A DNA stretch of 64,000 nucleotides from Trichoplax adhaerens (taxonomy: Eukaryota; Placozoa; Uniplacotomia; Trichoplacea; Trichoplacidae): NCBI RefSeq assembly GCF_000150275.1, contig NW_002060948.1, positions 4,104,759 to 4,168,758 of the forward strand, in the 5' to 3' direction. The notes beneath the pieces were generated by a model. That model was given only the letters and a program-made list of their open reading frames with translations, was not told the DNA's origin and did not search any database. Positions 12,801 through 26,300 of the stretch are shown piece by piece. The position numbers and the translations under genes were made by a program. The first letter of the stretch is position 1, and the number at the start of each line of letters is the position of its first letter.

Positions 12801-15618
12801 TGGATGATGCTGAATATGGAAACACTTATGCACTTGGCTTAATAGCTTATGATGACAATATGAAATCGAAAGTATCGAATTATGTCTACACAATCTTTCA
12901 ACATGTGTTTCAACCCTTTGATTTCCATGTTAAAATCGATCATCATCATCTTGGCATCATGATAATAAGTTGGAAAATAGCTTGTAATAGTTGTGCTACT
13001 GGCATTGGTGAGTAATTAACTACCGGTACTTTTAAAAATGTCATCTTAAAGTGTGACAATTTGTAATATGAGAGGTATTGCGTATATTTTAAAGTAAATT
13101 CTGAAGATAGTTTTGCGGTGAATGAGAATTTCACAGATAATTTTATGTATTAATCGATACTATTTCTATTGACAAATTTTACATTCGTATTTCATGTTAT
13201 TTTTTAACTGAGTCTAAATGTTATTCATTCCATACCGGTAAAGTATTTAATAGTTGATAAACTATAAAATTATTGGTACAATAGGAAGGTTTAAGAATAG
13301 TGATTGGCATCTTTTTAACTTAAACTTTTTCAATTCTACTATAGCTCCTATTGGTTATGAAATACAATATAGCACTGATCAAGAAGACTTAAGTGAAGAA
13401 GTTATAGCAGGACAAATTATCACTCAAGATCAAATAATTGATCATAAAACAGTAACTGTGGATTCTTCATCTGATGTGTTGCATGAATATACTATCAAAA
13501 TGAGAAAATATCAGTATTCACGTCCTTATTACTTTGCTGTTCGTGGATATGATAATTACCGTTACTATTCGAATTATTCTAATATTGCTGATATAGAATT
13601 TTATAAAGTTAAATCTCCGCAAAATTTAAGAGTTACCTTTATGTCAAATGCCAGTAAAGAAGTGCAATTACAATGGATACTCGATTCATCCAAGAAGGGA
13701 TTAAGTAAGTTTGGTGATATCTATTTCTCCTATAGAATAAGCTAAAGTAAATGTTTACCTATGTTTTGATATTCACAAATACTTTAAAATCTCGAAATAA
13801 CAGTTTTTATTACCGATTCTACGGGTATATTGGAATCTAACCATGAAGTATATTATCTTCTGTACCTTTTATTAAATGAAATTAGCACCAGCAAGATATC
13901 AAATTTGTTGGATTGAAGCTAATCAGAATAGAGAATCCTGCCGAGCGATATCATCTAATCTACTGCTTAGAGCTGGTGAAGATTTTATCTATCGTTTTAG
14001 ATTCAGTGAAGCACAATATGGCAAAATATACGATTTTCGTGTCCGAGCTATTGATATTTTTTATCATATCTCATCGGCGAGTAATTCAGCAAAGGTGGAA
14101 TTATATTATTTATCGCCTCCTACAGACGCTGTAGTCAATATTGTTAGTCATAAGGCGAAAATAATCGATGTCCATTGGAAAGTATTACTAAATGACTTCA
14201 AGATATCGACAAGTACGCTAATTTTCTAATCAGTCTATCACTGAACTTCTATCGAATATACCTGTTTAATTATGATTTCTAAATGTCTAGTTTTGAATGA
14301 TATTATTTGAGTAAATTAGACTGAGCGAAGTAGATTGGTTATAAGATTAGATTATTGTCAATATTGGTAATATTATTATGATTATACTTGTAAGAAAGTA
14401 TTTTTAACCTCAGATATGCTCGTATATGAATTTATTAAGTCTAATGTCAACATATTGTAGAGAATCTTGAATACAGCAATTCAATAGTCAAGTTTTAAAA
14501 TATATTACTTATGAGAATATTAAACCTAGTATTTGCCTGGTCAAATTCATAATCGATAGCTTAAAGGGTATCTTTTACTTTCGCATATATAGATTGGTGA
14601 AATATCTAACTAGAAATTTTTGTATGTAGCTATTCTATTATGTGACAAATAAGATTAGTAAGATCACTTCTAATGTAAATTTCGTTTAATTTCAATATAT
14701 TTAGATGCTCGTTATTGCAAAGTGATAATCAGCAACCAACCTTCATTAAATAATTCATCTACTATCTTGGCTACAGAAATGGCTCAAATTAAAAATGATG
14801 GGTTTAAAGGATATCAGGAAATGTCTGCTATCTTTCAGTTAATGAAGACCAATGGTTTAAATTACGCTTTCGTAAATTGCTTCGACAAATATCAATTACA
14901 ATCAACCCTATCAGATCCAATTGAATTCTCCTTTGAAAAGCTTCATATTACTACACCTTATAACTTGGGTTTAATAGTTAATTCTGATAAGTTAACAGCT
15001 ACATTAGTGTGGGAAATGACGAAAGAGAACGCAATTACCGTTCCAGGTAAATTTATTTCAATAATGTCAATACTAACGATGTGTACTTAATCATTATTAA
15101 CAAACAAAGATAGCATATATAATTAATTGATATGGACGATATTTGATACTAATTTACGAGTATCTTGAGCTATAACATAAGCATTTACTAGAAGAAAAAT
15201 AATGTTGCAACTATTTTTTATTATAGCACCTTATTATGAAATACGATATAGCTACGATACCGAGGCCTTTATGAAGGATTTTAATCGTGGGAAGGTCGTT
15301 GATGATGATATTATTATCAGGTTTGAACGAAGTATGAAAGATGGACAGAGGACGCGATTGTGCGTTTTCTCGGTAGCTAACTTTGAATATAATCAAACGT
15401 TTGCTACTGCGGTTAAATCTTATAGCAATAAAATCGCCCAGTCGGGTATTTCTAACTATGACATGGGCATATTAATTAAAAATTCAACTAGGCCTCCAGA
15501 GCATGTGCCGTTTGGGAAAAATCATTTTGTGATTATCGGTGTTATAGGTGGTGTGATATTGATTGTTGTATTTGCATTAGCGATATATCTATATAAACGT
15601 CGAATAGGCGCGATCTAA
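6825..15618 (+). CDS. CLCA: CLCA-like protein 1 (CLCA_N, VWA, five FN3-like modules, C-terminal TM)
   Basis: Calcium-activated chloride channel regulator family: secreted or type I membrane proteins that in vertebrates self-cleave and modulate chloride channels. Exon model, all GT-AG: 6825-7374, 8622-8743, 8902-9226, 9773-9921, 10357-10665, 10963-11187, 11411-11614, 11729-11852, 11964-12230, 12418-12537, 12630-13007, 13345-13704, 13886-14212, 14705-15046, 15227-15618; total 4,194 nt, 1,397 aa. Signal peptide is about residues 1-21. The CLCA N-domain opens with NNGYEGVVI and ends near GIYDEE. The family HExxH motif is RQWAR at 161-165, so zinc protease activity should be absent. VWA is about 296-470 with an intact metal site: DKSGS (D301), the Thr of GGTSIGSG and the Asp of MSDGQEN. 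A beta-rich region with W.YTI follows, then five FN3-like modules (about 760-1350). A final hydrophobic helix is followed by a YKRR tail. The start uses the ATG at 6825 (A at -3, G at +4). The exon 2 acceptor is the least certain boundary; it was set by alignment with CLCA-2. Confidence 0.9.
7842..8085. repeat. Two related copies inside CLCA-1 intron 1
   Basis: A block starting TAGTCTTA(C/A)TAAG(C/T)ATGTTAAT at 7842 recurs at 8021, about 179 bp later, and both copies continue through a TTAAGATAAA.(A/G)ATAGTTT segment and a TAATCTCAA-type segment. This is a local direct duplication in the 1.25-kb first intron, with no coding content. Confidence 0.7.
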
Positions 15619-15653
15619 TACTCTAGTCTATCGCTTAATACTGTCATCTATAT

Positions 15654-15659
15654 AATAAA
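15654..15659 (+). promoter_or_regulatory. Candidate polyadenylation signal AATAAA of CLCA-1
   Basis: Canonical AATAAA, 36 nt after the CLCA-1 stop codon. Position and strand suit 3'-end formation of that transcript. AT-rich DNA makes chance matches common. Confidence 0.5.
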
Positions 15660-15800
15660 TAATTTATAAGAATAAGAGCTTAGTTCATGGGACAGAAATA
15701 TTATTCCGCTATCATTTACATACTATATAGTAATTGATGACAGTTCTTAAAATATTATTTTAAAAATTTCATTATTTCCATGTGCGCACTATAACGTATC

Positions 15801-16143
15801 AATATTCAAACTGTTAATTATGGCTTTGATTCGGTTCATTTTCGATTTTATTATGTGTAATCATTACCTTCTATTTTAAAAAATTCTACTCTCCTCATAG
15901 ATATTTATTCTAAGTTATAATACTTTTGGATCTATAGCTTCACATAAGACGAAGGGTTTATTTCATAAAATATTAATATTCAAACGTTTAGTCATAATTT
16001 TTATTCCGTTATTAAGCGATTTTATTACATATTATTTTTACTTTGTATTCTAAAACAGATTTCTACTCTTCTCATAGAAGTCTATTCTAAGTTACGATAC
16101 TTTTGGATCTATATGTTAATATTAGACGATAAATTTATTTTAC
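15801..16143. repeat. Two-copy direct tandem repeat, unit about 174 bp
   Basis: AATATTCAAAC occurs at 15801 and 15975. Both copies continue through CGATTTTATTA, a TTCTACTCT.CTCATAGA block, a CTATTCTAAGTTA-like block, and ATACTTTTGGATCTATA. The array sits directly downstream of CLCA-1. Confidence 0.85.
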
Positions 16144-16329
16144 ATTAGTGTAAATTAAACGTAAAAGGATTGATTTTATGCTGCATTATCACATAAAGTA
16201 TATGTAAATAACTGATTTTACGTACCCCATTTTGTATGATAATTGAATAAATATTTTTTATTATCTCTACCAGATTTTGTCAGTCGTTATGGTGAAATAG
16301 GGTTAGTTTTTTTATCAAGAAAATTAGGT

Positions 16330-17815
16330 AGTTCCACACGGTAAAGAAGCTGTTTGATTGTTATATGGTTTGGCAACATTGGGATGATAGTGATCTAGGA
16401 CAAATAATTTAATTTTGAGTGACTTCTTATTCTTAGAAATTACCTCTTCGTGCTTGTCTTAATATCTATACATATTTTCCATGTTGTTGTATGATTTGGC
16501 AGTATTTGGATGATAGTGACCAGGAACTGACTATTCAATTTTGAGTAATTTCTTATAAATAGGAATAGCGTCTTCATGGTTGCTTTGGTCGAACTAAATA
16601 CACATTTCCTAGATTGCTATGTGATTTGGTAACATTGAAATGATTGTGATTAAGAACTGATAATTCAGTTTTGAGTGACTTCTCCTAAATGGAAATAACT
16701 TCTTCATGCTTGTCTTGATGTCCGTATATATTTTTTTGTTATATGATTTGGTAATAACGGGATGATTGTGGTCAAAGGCTGATAATTGAATTTTGAGTGA
16801 CTTCTCATACATAGAAATAGCCTCCTCATGCTTGACTTGATATCTATATGTAGAACCCATGTTGCTATATGGTGCATTAAAAACAGAATAATTATGATCA
16901 AAGACTGATAATCTAATTTGAGTGACTTCTGATACGTAGAAATAGCCTCTTCATGCTTGTCTTATGCAACAGAAACAATTCCTAGATTGTTACATGATGT
17001 GACAAAATCTAAATGATTATGATCAAGAGCTGACAATATAATTTTAAGTGACTTCTCAACATAAAAATAGCCTCTTCATGCTAGCCTTGATGCCTACATG
17101 CAGAACCCATGTTATTATATTATTTGGTAAGATCAGGATGATTATGATCAAGAACCGATAATTGAATTTTGAGTGACTCCTTACGCATAGAAATAGCCTC
17201 TTCACGCTTCCATTAATGTATAAATATATACATGAAAGCGTAAATTTTGATAAAAATCAATTATATATATTTACTGGTAAAGTTGTATAGTTCTCGTCAT
17301 TACATGTAGTTCTTAGATTGTTACATGATTGGGCTACATCGGGATTATTGGGACCAAGAATTGACAATTGAATTTTGAGTGACTTTTCATACATGGAAAT
17401 AGCTTCTTTACGCTCGCTTTGATGTCTATACGCAGCTTCCTTGTTGTTATAAAATCTAGAAAATGTGTATAGCTATCAAAGCAAATATGAAAAGCTATTT
17501 CTATATATGAAAAATCGCTCTAAATTTAATTGTCAGTTTCTATACATGGGAAGTTTCTCAAAATTTAATTGTCACCCTTTGATACAGTAACATCGGGATG
17601 ATTGTGATCAAAGGCTGATAATCAAATTTTTGAGTGATTATTTATACCTAGAAATGGCATCTTTTTGCATAACTTGATAAAAATACGCATTTCCAAGATT
17701 GCAATATGCTACAGCAATATCAAGATAATCGTGAACAAGAACTAATAATCTAATTTCGAGTGACTTCTCATGCATAGAAATAATCTCTTCGTGCTTGCCT
17801 TGAATGTCTAGGTTA
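16330..17815 (-). pseudogene. Decayed kinesin-light-chain-type TPR repeat array
   Basis: On the minus strand this region is a tandem array of about ten units of roughly 126 bp (42 codons), anchored on the plus strand by a TTTTGAGTGACTTCT block near 16416, 16542, 16671, 16795, 16919, 17044, 17170, 17378, 17623 and 17757. The best-preserved unit (16740-16860) reads KHEEAISMYEKSLKIQL, then HNHPVI and SYN, the classic TPR_12/kinesin light chain pattern. Neighbouring units carry in-frame stops (for example I*EKSLK near 16690), frame changes and an unrelated insert near 17220-17300. No NACHT/NB-ARC or other effector domain is seen at either end. I read it as a dead fragment of a TPR-repeat gene, not as exons of a live one; the longest open stretch is 83 codons. 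Confidence 0.75.
17475..17575 (+). pseudogene. Inverted TPR unit fragments within the array
   Basis: Within the minus-strand TPR array, this stretch reads as TPR on the plus strand instead: K.ISIYEKSL with stops immediately after, followed by a second shorter repeat ending in AAATTTAATTGTCA. This indicates a local inversion or template switch inside the decayed array. Confidence 0.55.
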
Positions 17816-20328
17816 CGGCCAAAACCCGAAATTGGCCAATACGCGTATAATCAACAAGATTAAGGAGCTCTACATTGTGTAAAAAATGTTTCACTTTGTG
17901 TTTATTACTGCATGCAGATAACTCTTAGCCATTTGAAGTTAATTATTCTTAAGCATAAGTCTTAGGAGTATTTTAAATACACCATAAAAGTACGAAATTA
18001 TAGCTACAAGTATGTTGTACTTGTGTCTATAAACAAACTGAGACTGACTATTACTTGATTTTTTATGGACTTGATAAGAATATTTCGTTCAGCTATCAAA
18101 CTAGGATAATTTAAGAAGGGAAATTTCGTCATAATACTTCCGGTATAATAGATATGCCAGGGGTTATTTTTACCTCTAATATCTAGAACTATTATTCTCA
18201 GCATGTGCACTAATATCTGAGTAGCGCGATTGAGCATTGGAGTGTAGATGACGAGCATGTTTAAAAGTTTATCTTACAGACTTTAGCCTCAGAGTAATTA
18301 AGAAGAACCCTAGTAGACTATCGATGACTATAAACAGTATGATGCTGAGCTGCTTTAATGATAGTAATCAATATAGATAAGTAACTTATATATTTGGTTA
18401 TAGAATACAATACTATAATATAACAACAATACTAATAATAATCGTTCTACTTCCACAATACAGGAAGACTATTGCTGATTGTAACTATAGATGCCACGAA
18501 AAGTTTAGCCAAATCTTATATAAACTAGTAATGTCACAGGTTTTATGGTATAAATTCTTTCTAAGCGCTCCGTAGTAGTTCTATTCGGCTAGTATAGAGC
18601 TGTGTGTTGTTCTACCTTTGTATAAAGGTCAATCAATTTCTAATTTTCACGAACTTTGGGATTTATTTTCATCAGAATCCTTATTGTACTGTATTTATAC
18701 TACTGCTATAGTCTTGGATTGAAGTCGAAGAACTCCTTATTGGTGGGTATCTAATTTTGAGCACTAATGATATATAACTAGTAGCGTGCTCGCTTGCTAT
18801 ACTTCGCGTTCATATCTTCTATTCTCCATGGCTATGCCACAATAAACAAACTGATAAAATTCAGGCTGATAATATTTCGTCATTAAGTCAATACTAACTT
18901 AGACTTTCTACGTAGAATAATTAAAATGATCTATAAGAGCTTGTGCTGTATAATGTATGTACTGTATAATGTGTCAGCGGCTTTTTAGGGAGGAGGGTAG
19001 GATTGCTACGATTAAGTTAAGTATTTATTATCATTAATGGCTTCTATTAAGTATAGCATAGTAGTGCTATATACCTTGATGCTGTTTCAGATAGATTGAG
19101 CTTTTCTAGATGGTGTACAGTAAGCTCCTATAGTCGATAGATATACTACTATTATAAATTATTCTGTACATTGATAACGTTCAATAAATTGATATCTAAA
19201 TGGTTGGCCTCTAATGAGTATTGCCATCGATCGAGGTGTTATTAAGGTGTCTACACGATAAACAGTATCTTCATACGTGAATTTCTACTTTTGAGAACTT
19301 TAGTGAATACCAAAATTATTCAATATTTGCACAATTTGGAGTGCAATATTGCATCATTGATTGACTTTAAAGTTCTGATGATAAAACAGAATATCATGTT
19401 TTGAGAATACAGGTATTACCTTTAAATATTGACGCTGTATACTAGAGTTAATGACCTGCCGTAGCATGTGACAAACAGCGACTTTTCTTGTACGTTATCG
19501 CTCAGCTTGAATGAGTAATGGATCAAATTCTATCTGTAAAGAAAGACACAGTATACAATTAAAATAATTTTAAGATTACGTAAAAATATATATTTAACTT
19601 AAAGACCAGACATGCACGTGATCACGTGCTAGGTCCATTAGCTAAGATAATTGGTAAAATTTTGGACATGAAATCAATAACGGAAGTCAAGTAAGCTTTC
19701 TACTAATGTTTATCCGTGGATGATTTTTTATGATAGTAGATACCCTTTTATTATCAATTAAAAAGATTTGGATAGCTGTATAGCCTCTAATAGATGGTTT
19801 GGAAGAAATCGAATAATGCCTGTACGTTTATTCGATTATCTAGTATTTGTTCTTTAGAATTTATGTTATGATTCATTATCAAAATAATCAATGACCAATA
19901 GTCTGCCTTAAATGGAATTAATGAACTGGTGATGAGGGTAAATTAAAGTCCACTAGCATAGTTTCCAGATTTAAATTTAGACCAGATATGCATATAATTA
20001 TTTGCATTATATATATATATAGGTTACATATATACCATAGTAGTACGAGATAAGCTCCTCAGTATTCATTTGTCTGGAACATGAGATATACTACGACGTG
20101 TTAATTTCAATCGTAGCTGCAACATAGTGTATAGGAATTGGAATCGTCGCTTTAAAGAAGGAGGGATAACAATTTTTTATACAATCTACGGTACTGCTGC
20201 AGTAATTTGTCAGGATTAAAAGCTATCTCTAAATTATCTTTCCTATCTATATCTGGTAAGATATTTTTATCGGTTTCTAATCATTTTATTACAGCATTAA
20301 TTGGATTACAAAAATCTGTCAAATATCG
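17816..20328. other. Intergenic between TPR relic and CLCA-2, no gene seen
   Basis: About 2.5 kb of AT-rich sequence. I recognise no exon, RNA gene or repeat of more than two units; a short (AT)n run occurs near 20007-20021. The CLCA-2 promoter should lie near the right end, but no clear core element stands out. Confidence 0.45.
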
Positions 20329-23300
20329 ATGGCCCGATTTTATATTATATTGGCAGTATTACTAAGCTGTGGACTCCATCATGCTTTGGGCTCTGCTCGA
20401 TTGATCAATAATGGATATGAAGATGTTGTTATTGCTATTAGCAATTCAGTAAGCGAGAGGCAATTTCCTAATTTATTAGATCAAATTCAACGTATATTTA
20501 CTGAATCATCATCGAGGTTATATACGGCATTTCGACGTCGAGCTTACTTTCGATATATTACAATTGTAATTCCACGCTCGTGGGAAGATAATGCCAAGTA
20601 TGAGCCAGCGACCAAACAATCTTTCCATACCGCTGATTTTCGAATTGATCATGATACAGTAAGTATTAATGGAAAATGTTCCGGTAGAGCCTTAGTTAGA
20701 ACTATTGGTGGTTATCAATGCGGAAAATCGAATGACTATATTGAAATGACACCGAATAGTTTTTGTCCAAGCAATGGAGCTTTTCCTTTTCTCGGTAAAA
20801 ATATCGTTCGTCAATGGGCTCGCTATCGTTATGGAATCTACGATGAAGAAAGTAAAGGGTCTAAATTATTATATCGAGGTAGGTAATTTTTCACCTTATT
20901 TATTCAAGTCCGAGGTGCGCGTGAAAGGGTCCTATACTTCAGGATGTGTCTTCTTGCTAGAGCTATTTCACGGAATCTTCAATTGAATGATAATTGACAA
21001 CTATTAATAGGATGTTATTGAGCATCGTGATTACTGTCTTCAATAAAATAATATGCTGGTAGTTGTTAATTGCAGTAATTCGATACTGTTAGTAACTATT
21101 ACTCTCTATAAGTAGCCTCATAGTAGTTTAGGATATACTGTAAGCTTGCATAAAATAAATGAAGCTTTATTCCGGACATGACACATCAAAGTAGGTTATC
21201 ATTTTTAACTTTCGGTTTACTCAGGTCTAGTAGGAGTGCATATAGAATTTCTGTTGTATTATCTACACTGTTATTTAAAATATTAGTATTTGCAAGATTG
21301 AAAATAAGCGAGTTTACATTAATATTAGGTCATATGGTTCATTTTGCTAGGTATCTGTGTCCAATGCGATAGTTTACTAACAAGTTGCAGTAGTTCTTGG
21401 ATACAGATAATAACTGCTGACTTTAGTAAACAGCTAGGGCATATTCTGTTGTAAGATATAAGTATACCTAAAAATCGATATGAACTAATTTAATGTTCTA
21501 CATCACTAATGTTACTACTATAAACATATTTGACAAAACTTTAAGCTAAAAAATAAGTATTTTGGAATATATACCGAACTCCGTTTATTAAATATTTTAT
21601 ACAATTTTTTATCACAAATACTTCTTGTAGAAATTCGGTATTAACTAACTTACTGTTGTACATCACTAAATGTTGCTACTGTAAACATCTATAATCAAAA
21701 CTTTAAGCTAAAAATTTAAAATTTTAGAATATATATTCCGTTTACTAAATATTTTATACACATTTTTTATCATAAATAGATCATGAAGAAAATCGATTCA
21801 AACCAATTCAATGTTCTAGATCATTAAAGGTTCATATTGTAGACATGTATAACAAAACATGCAGCTACAACCCAGTGTCTGGCTCTGGTCTTAAAGTTGG
21901 GTGCCGTATCGTCGTTGCTCGTTCAAGTCTAGCTGCTGGATCTATCATGTATGAGTATCGAGTTGATGGAGTAAGTCAAATCCAATTACTAAAGCTAAAA
22001 CTCATTTTTAAACAAACAATTTAATTTGTCAAGTTTTCGTACAGCTTATTTTGAGTGGGACACTAGTTATTGGAAATTTCAGATTGACATCTTTTTAAAG
22101 TAGTTGTTTCTAATATTTATATCATAGATCGAACATTTTTGTGATGATGGAGGAAAAGATGCAGCAAACGCTAGAACTCGCCATAACCCGATCCCCTCAA
22201 CTTATCAAAATATTTATTGCGATAGCAAAAGCGTTTGGACAGTTATTAAACGTCATCCAGATTTTGTTAATGATAAAAATCCCCCAGCCAATATTAGATC
22301 TACCATACCCAAATTTCGATTTGTTAAATCAGAGCCATTGCGTATTGCTATGGTATTGGATAAATCGGGTAGCATGAGCGGAAGAAATATGCAGCTATTA
22401 TCACAAGCAGCTATAAATGTTATTGCACAATCAAGAAATTTTGATGGAAAATTAGGTAATTTACCGATATTAAAAGATTAAATTTGTGGGCGATTATTAT
22501 TTAAAGAAATACAGTATTACTTTAATATTGTGCTATATTCAGTAAAGAATCAAATATGAATATGCAACAACTTTAGTTTAGTAGAGATAAATAAGGTTTT
22601 TACTTTGAAGTTGAAAGTGGGCAGGTATGCTTGATAATAGCTTTCTTATAGCCTAGCCATAGAATGTATAGCAAGTTTCTACAATAATCTGGATTAGGAT
22701 TATAGCTATATCAATAGAAATGATATCATTTTGGGTTATGTACTAGAACGATTTTAACTGCGCTTTTACCATCGATTGGTAGGGATCGTAACATTTAGCA
22801 CGAATGCGACAGTTACTTGCCCACTTACGGCCGGCGAAAGTGATCAAGAAAAAAATAAATTAATAAACTGTTTACCATCAGAGGCTGAAGGGGAAACTAG
22901 CATTGGCAGCGGTATTCTTAAAGGCATTGAGGTAAGTTAACAGAATGGAATATCAATTCTTTCTTATATCATGCAGGGCTGTAAAATTTTATCCTTAACA
23001 TTCGATCGATTTTCGTAATTTTTTAGCATTAGAATAAATTACATTAATGTAACATAATTTTGAAGATATTGTGTACGATAATCGATGGCTATGCCATTTA
23101 TTGGCATATTCAAACAAAATTGTGTGTTTCTATCATATCACGGGCTTTAGAAGGAATATACATATGACTAGATCAATATTGTTTCGATTTTTTATTATTT
23201 TTACTCTTTTATGATGCAGATGTGAATACATTTTATTATTCATCAGAAAATTAAATTTTACCAATTAAACTTTCAATTTGGTTCTCTTAGCTTTTACGTA

Positions 23301-26300
23301 AATCAAAGGATGGACGAAAACCTAGCGGTGGCCATTTAATAGTTATGAGTGATGGACAAGAAAATTATCGACCTTATATTGAAAATATAATGACCAATAT
23401 TACTGAAAATGAAATCGTTATAACCAGCATATCACTGGGACAACATGCTTCAGAAAACCTAGAAGACTTATCTAAATTGACCGGCGGATTATCCTATTTC
23501 GCATCTACTAATAGCACTTTGACATTAATCAACGCATTTACGACAATTGTTAGTAATTTAGTTGGACCGGATAATATTAAATACACAACACCAATTCAGG
23601 TAAGTTCTGACTAGCATATTAGTCATAAGAATTTTAATAAGCACTACTCATAAGTAAAAGTAATTAATACCAATGCTAAGGTAGATGGTTAGGCATGTAA
23701 ATTATTGAAATAGGAAGAATTGTCATTAAAAATCTATTTTTTTGACAATTAAATAGGTAGAAGTAACTTATTTGTAACACTTGATTGATGTCCTAGCAAA
23801 TCTAATATTTTTGAAAGTCAAATTAAATTGTACCTTGGAATTTGTATATTTCTATATTTTAGATATATAGTGAAGAAGTCATTGCAAGACCTGGTAAATC
23901 ATATCGAGATTCTGCACTACTGGATCGATCGATTGGAGATAACGCACAGTTTACTTTTACCTGGGAATTGCGCCAGATCAACGTTATTTTAACCTCTCCA
24001 TTAGGGATTAATTATACTTCTACTTCACCAGAATATACTGTATACAAACAGCAAAAATTAATCAGAATTACAATAGCTAAAGCCCAGGTAAAATATATAA
24101 TTACTATAGATATTTTCATGTAAAGTTTGAAAATAATACCTGAATAGATTTTAATTTTAAGGCATTGCAATGATCACTGCTCCTATTTATTTTACTCTGG
24201 CCGAGACTAATAATGCAATCCATAGCTAGATAGCATTTATCATCTATTTATAGTATAGTACTAATTCTAGTTTATGGAATTTATGCTGTAATTTCTAGTC
24301 CGGTAGATGGAAGTACACTATTGAAGATAAGTTATCAAGGCAAATGCGAGACTTGAGAGCTATTGATCAATCTCAAAGCGTTAGTGTTACGGTATCAGCA
24401 TTGTCTAAAGCTCAAAGTAGTAATAATGAATCCATTGCTGCTAAAGGAGTGGTTACCATTGAAGTTAAACTTAACAAAGAGAAAATTCAATATCCAGATG
24501 TAGTAAGCTTGAATTCTTTTCATCTCTATTGCTTTTTTGATTAGTGTATGACAGCATAGACATTGCTACTACAGCATAATTTGAATCATGCTAAATCTAA
24601 TATTTTTATTACAGCCTATCGTTTATGTTGAAGTTAAACTTGGTCATTTAGCAGTATTAAATTGCTCTGCGGTTGTGAAAGTAACTGTACCTAATCAGTC
24701 TAAAAATTACATCCTCCGCGTTCGAGATGATGGTGCCGGTAAGAAAGAAGTTTCGTTGGCTATCCTTAATCATAGCCAATAATACAACGATTATAGGAGG
24801 GTATACAGGCGCATATTAATAATGAATTTATTTTTTGCTATTACAGGTGCGGATATTACCGCAAATGATGGAATCTATTCTGCTTATATGACGAAGCTTG
24901 ATGGCAATGGACGTTATGCTTTGCTTGGAATGGTAAACGCAAATGCAAATCAATCCTATATCGATACAAATTATAATTTCGGTGCTAGGAATACGATAGA
25001 TAATCAAGCAGATATTAAGAATTCATCCTCAGCTAGGCAGATCGAATATGTATATGCATTTTCTAGAGTGAAATCAGGCCCTTTATTGGAAGTTTCACAT
25101 TATTCGTTAGGTAAATCTTTTAAATATAACTAATATCATTGTACTGTACATATAGCAACCTATACGTATATGTGTATACCTCTCTATTTTGTACAGTATA
25201 AAATTAAAATTTGTTGCGATAGCAAATTGAAGATTTTATCTATTTATTTTCTATAACTGACGTCTTAATAGATATATTAAAAGCTGGTATTAAATGAATC
25301 GAATTTATAGGTACGGATCAATTGCCGCCGGCTCGTATACATGATCTTCTTGCAATCGAGACGATATCTAAGAATAAAAGTGTAATATTGAAATGGACTG
25401 CAACAGGCAATGACTTAGATCAAGGCACAGGTAGAAATATTATAATATAAACTTTATAATACTTTAAATAAGACAACCAGTCCTAACTATTTATCACCGT
25501 TTATAAACCTTGAAATAGCTGAAGGCTATGAAATTCGGTATGCTAGTACAAGCTTGGAGCTGGAGCAATTCAGAAACAATTTTGCAACTGGCCAAATTGC
25601 ATCATTTCAGTCTTTATTAGCAACGCCTAATGCAACTAATGTAACGAAACCTAAACCAGCTGGTTCAACTGAAGAGATGATAGTTGCTTTAGATGAAGTT
25701 AAATATGGGAGAACTTACATGATTGGTTTAATAGCATATGACAAGAGTTTGCAATCAAAAGTATCTAATTACGTGTACGGAGTATTTCAACACGTGTTTC
25801 AACCCTTCCAATTTCAAATTAAAATCGAGCATCATCATCTTGGAATCTTGAAAATAAGTTGGAAAACAGCATGTAGCAGCTGTACTAATAGTATTGGTAA
25901 ATAAAGCAGTTACTGACGTATATAAGTTAAGATTTTGATATCTACTTCGGTAAATTATTATTTTTAGAATTTGAAATATTGTTTCTACTGTGCTAAAAAA
26001 TTTGCAATGCATGGACTTGACATAGGCGAATATTTGTTATCACGCCTAAAAAGGAAATTTATTTTATATTTTAGAATGTAAGATCATTCAACGTTAGGCT
26101 TTGTCAGTAGTAGATATGATATAATAGACATAGAGCAAATCATTAACATTAAGATGATTATTTAAACTATAGATCGATAAAGTTATAACATTACTTTTTC
26201 AATGATAGTCCCTACAGGTTATGAAATACAATATAGTACAGATCCACAAGACTTAACGGAAGACATCATGGCGGGACAGGTTATCACCCAAAATGAAATT

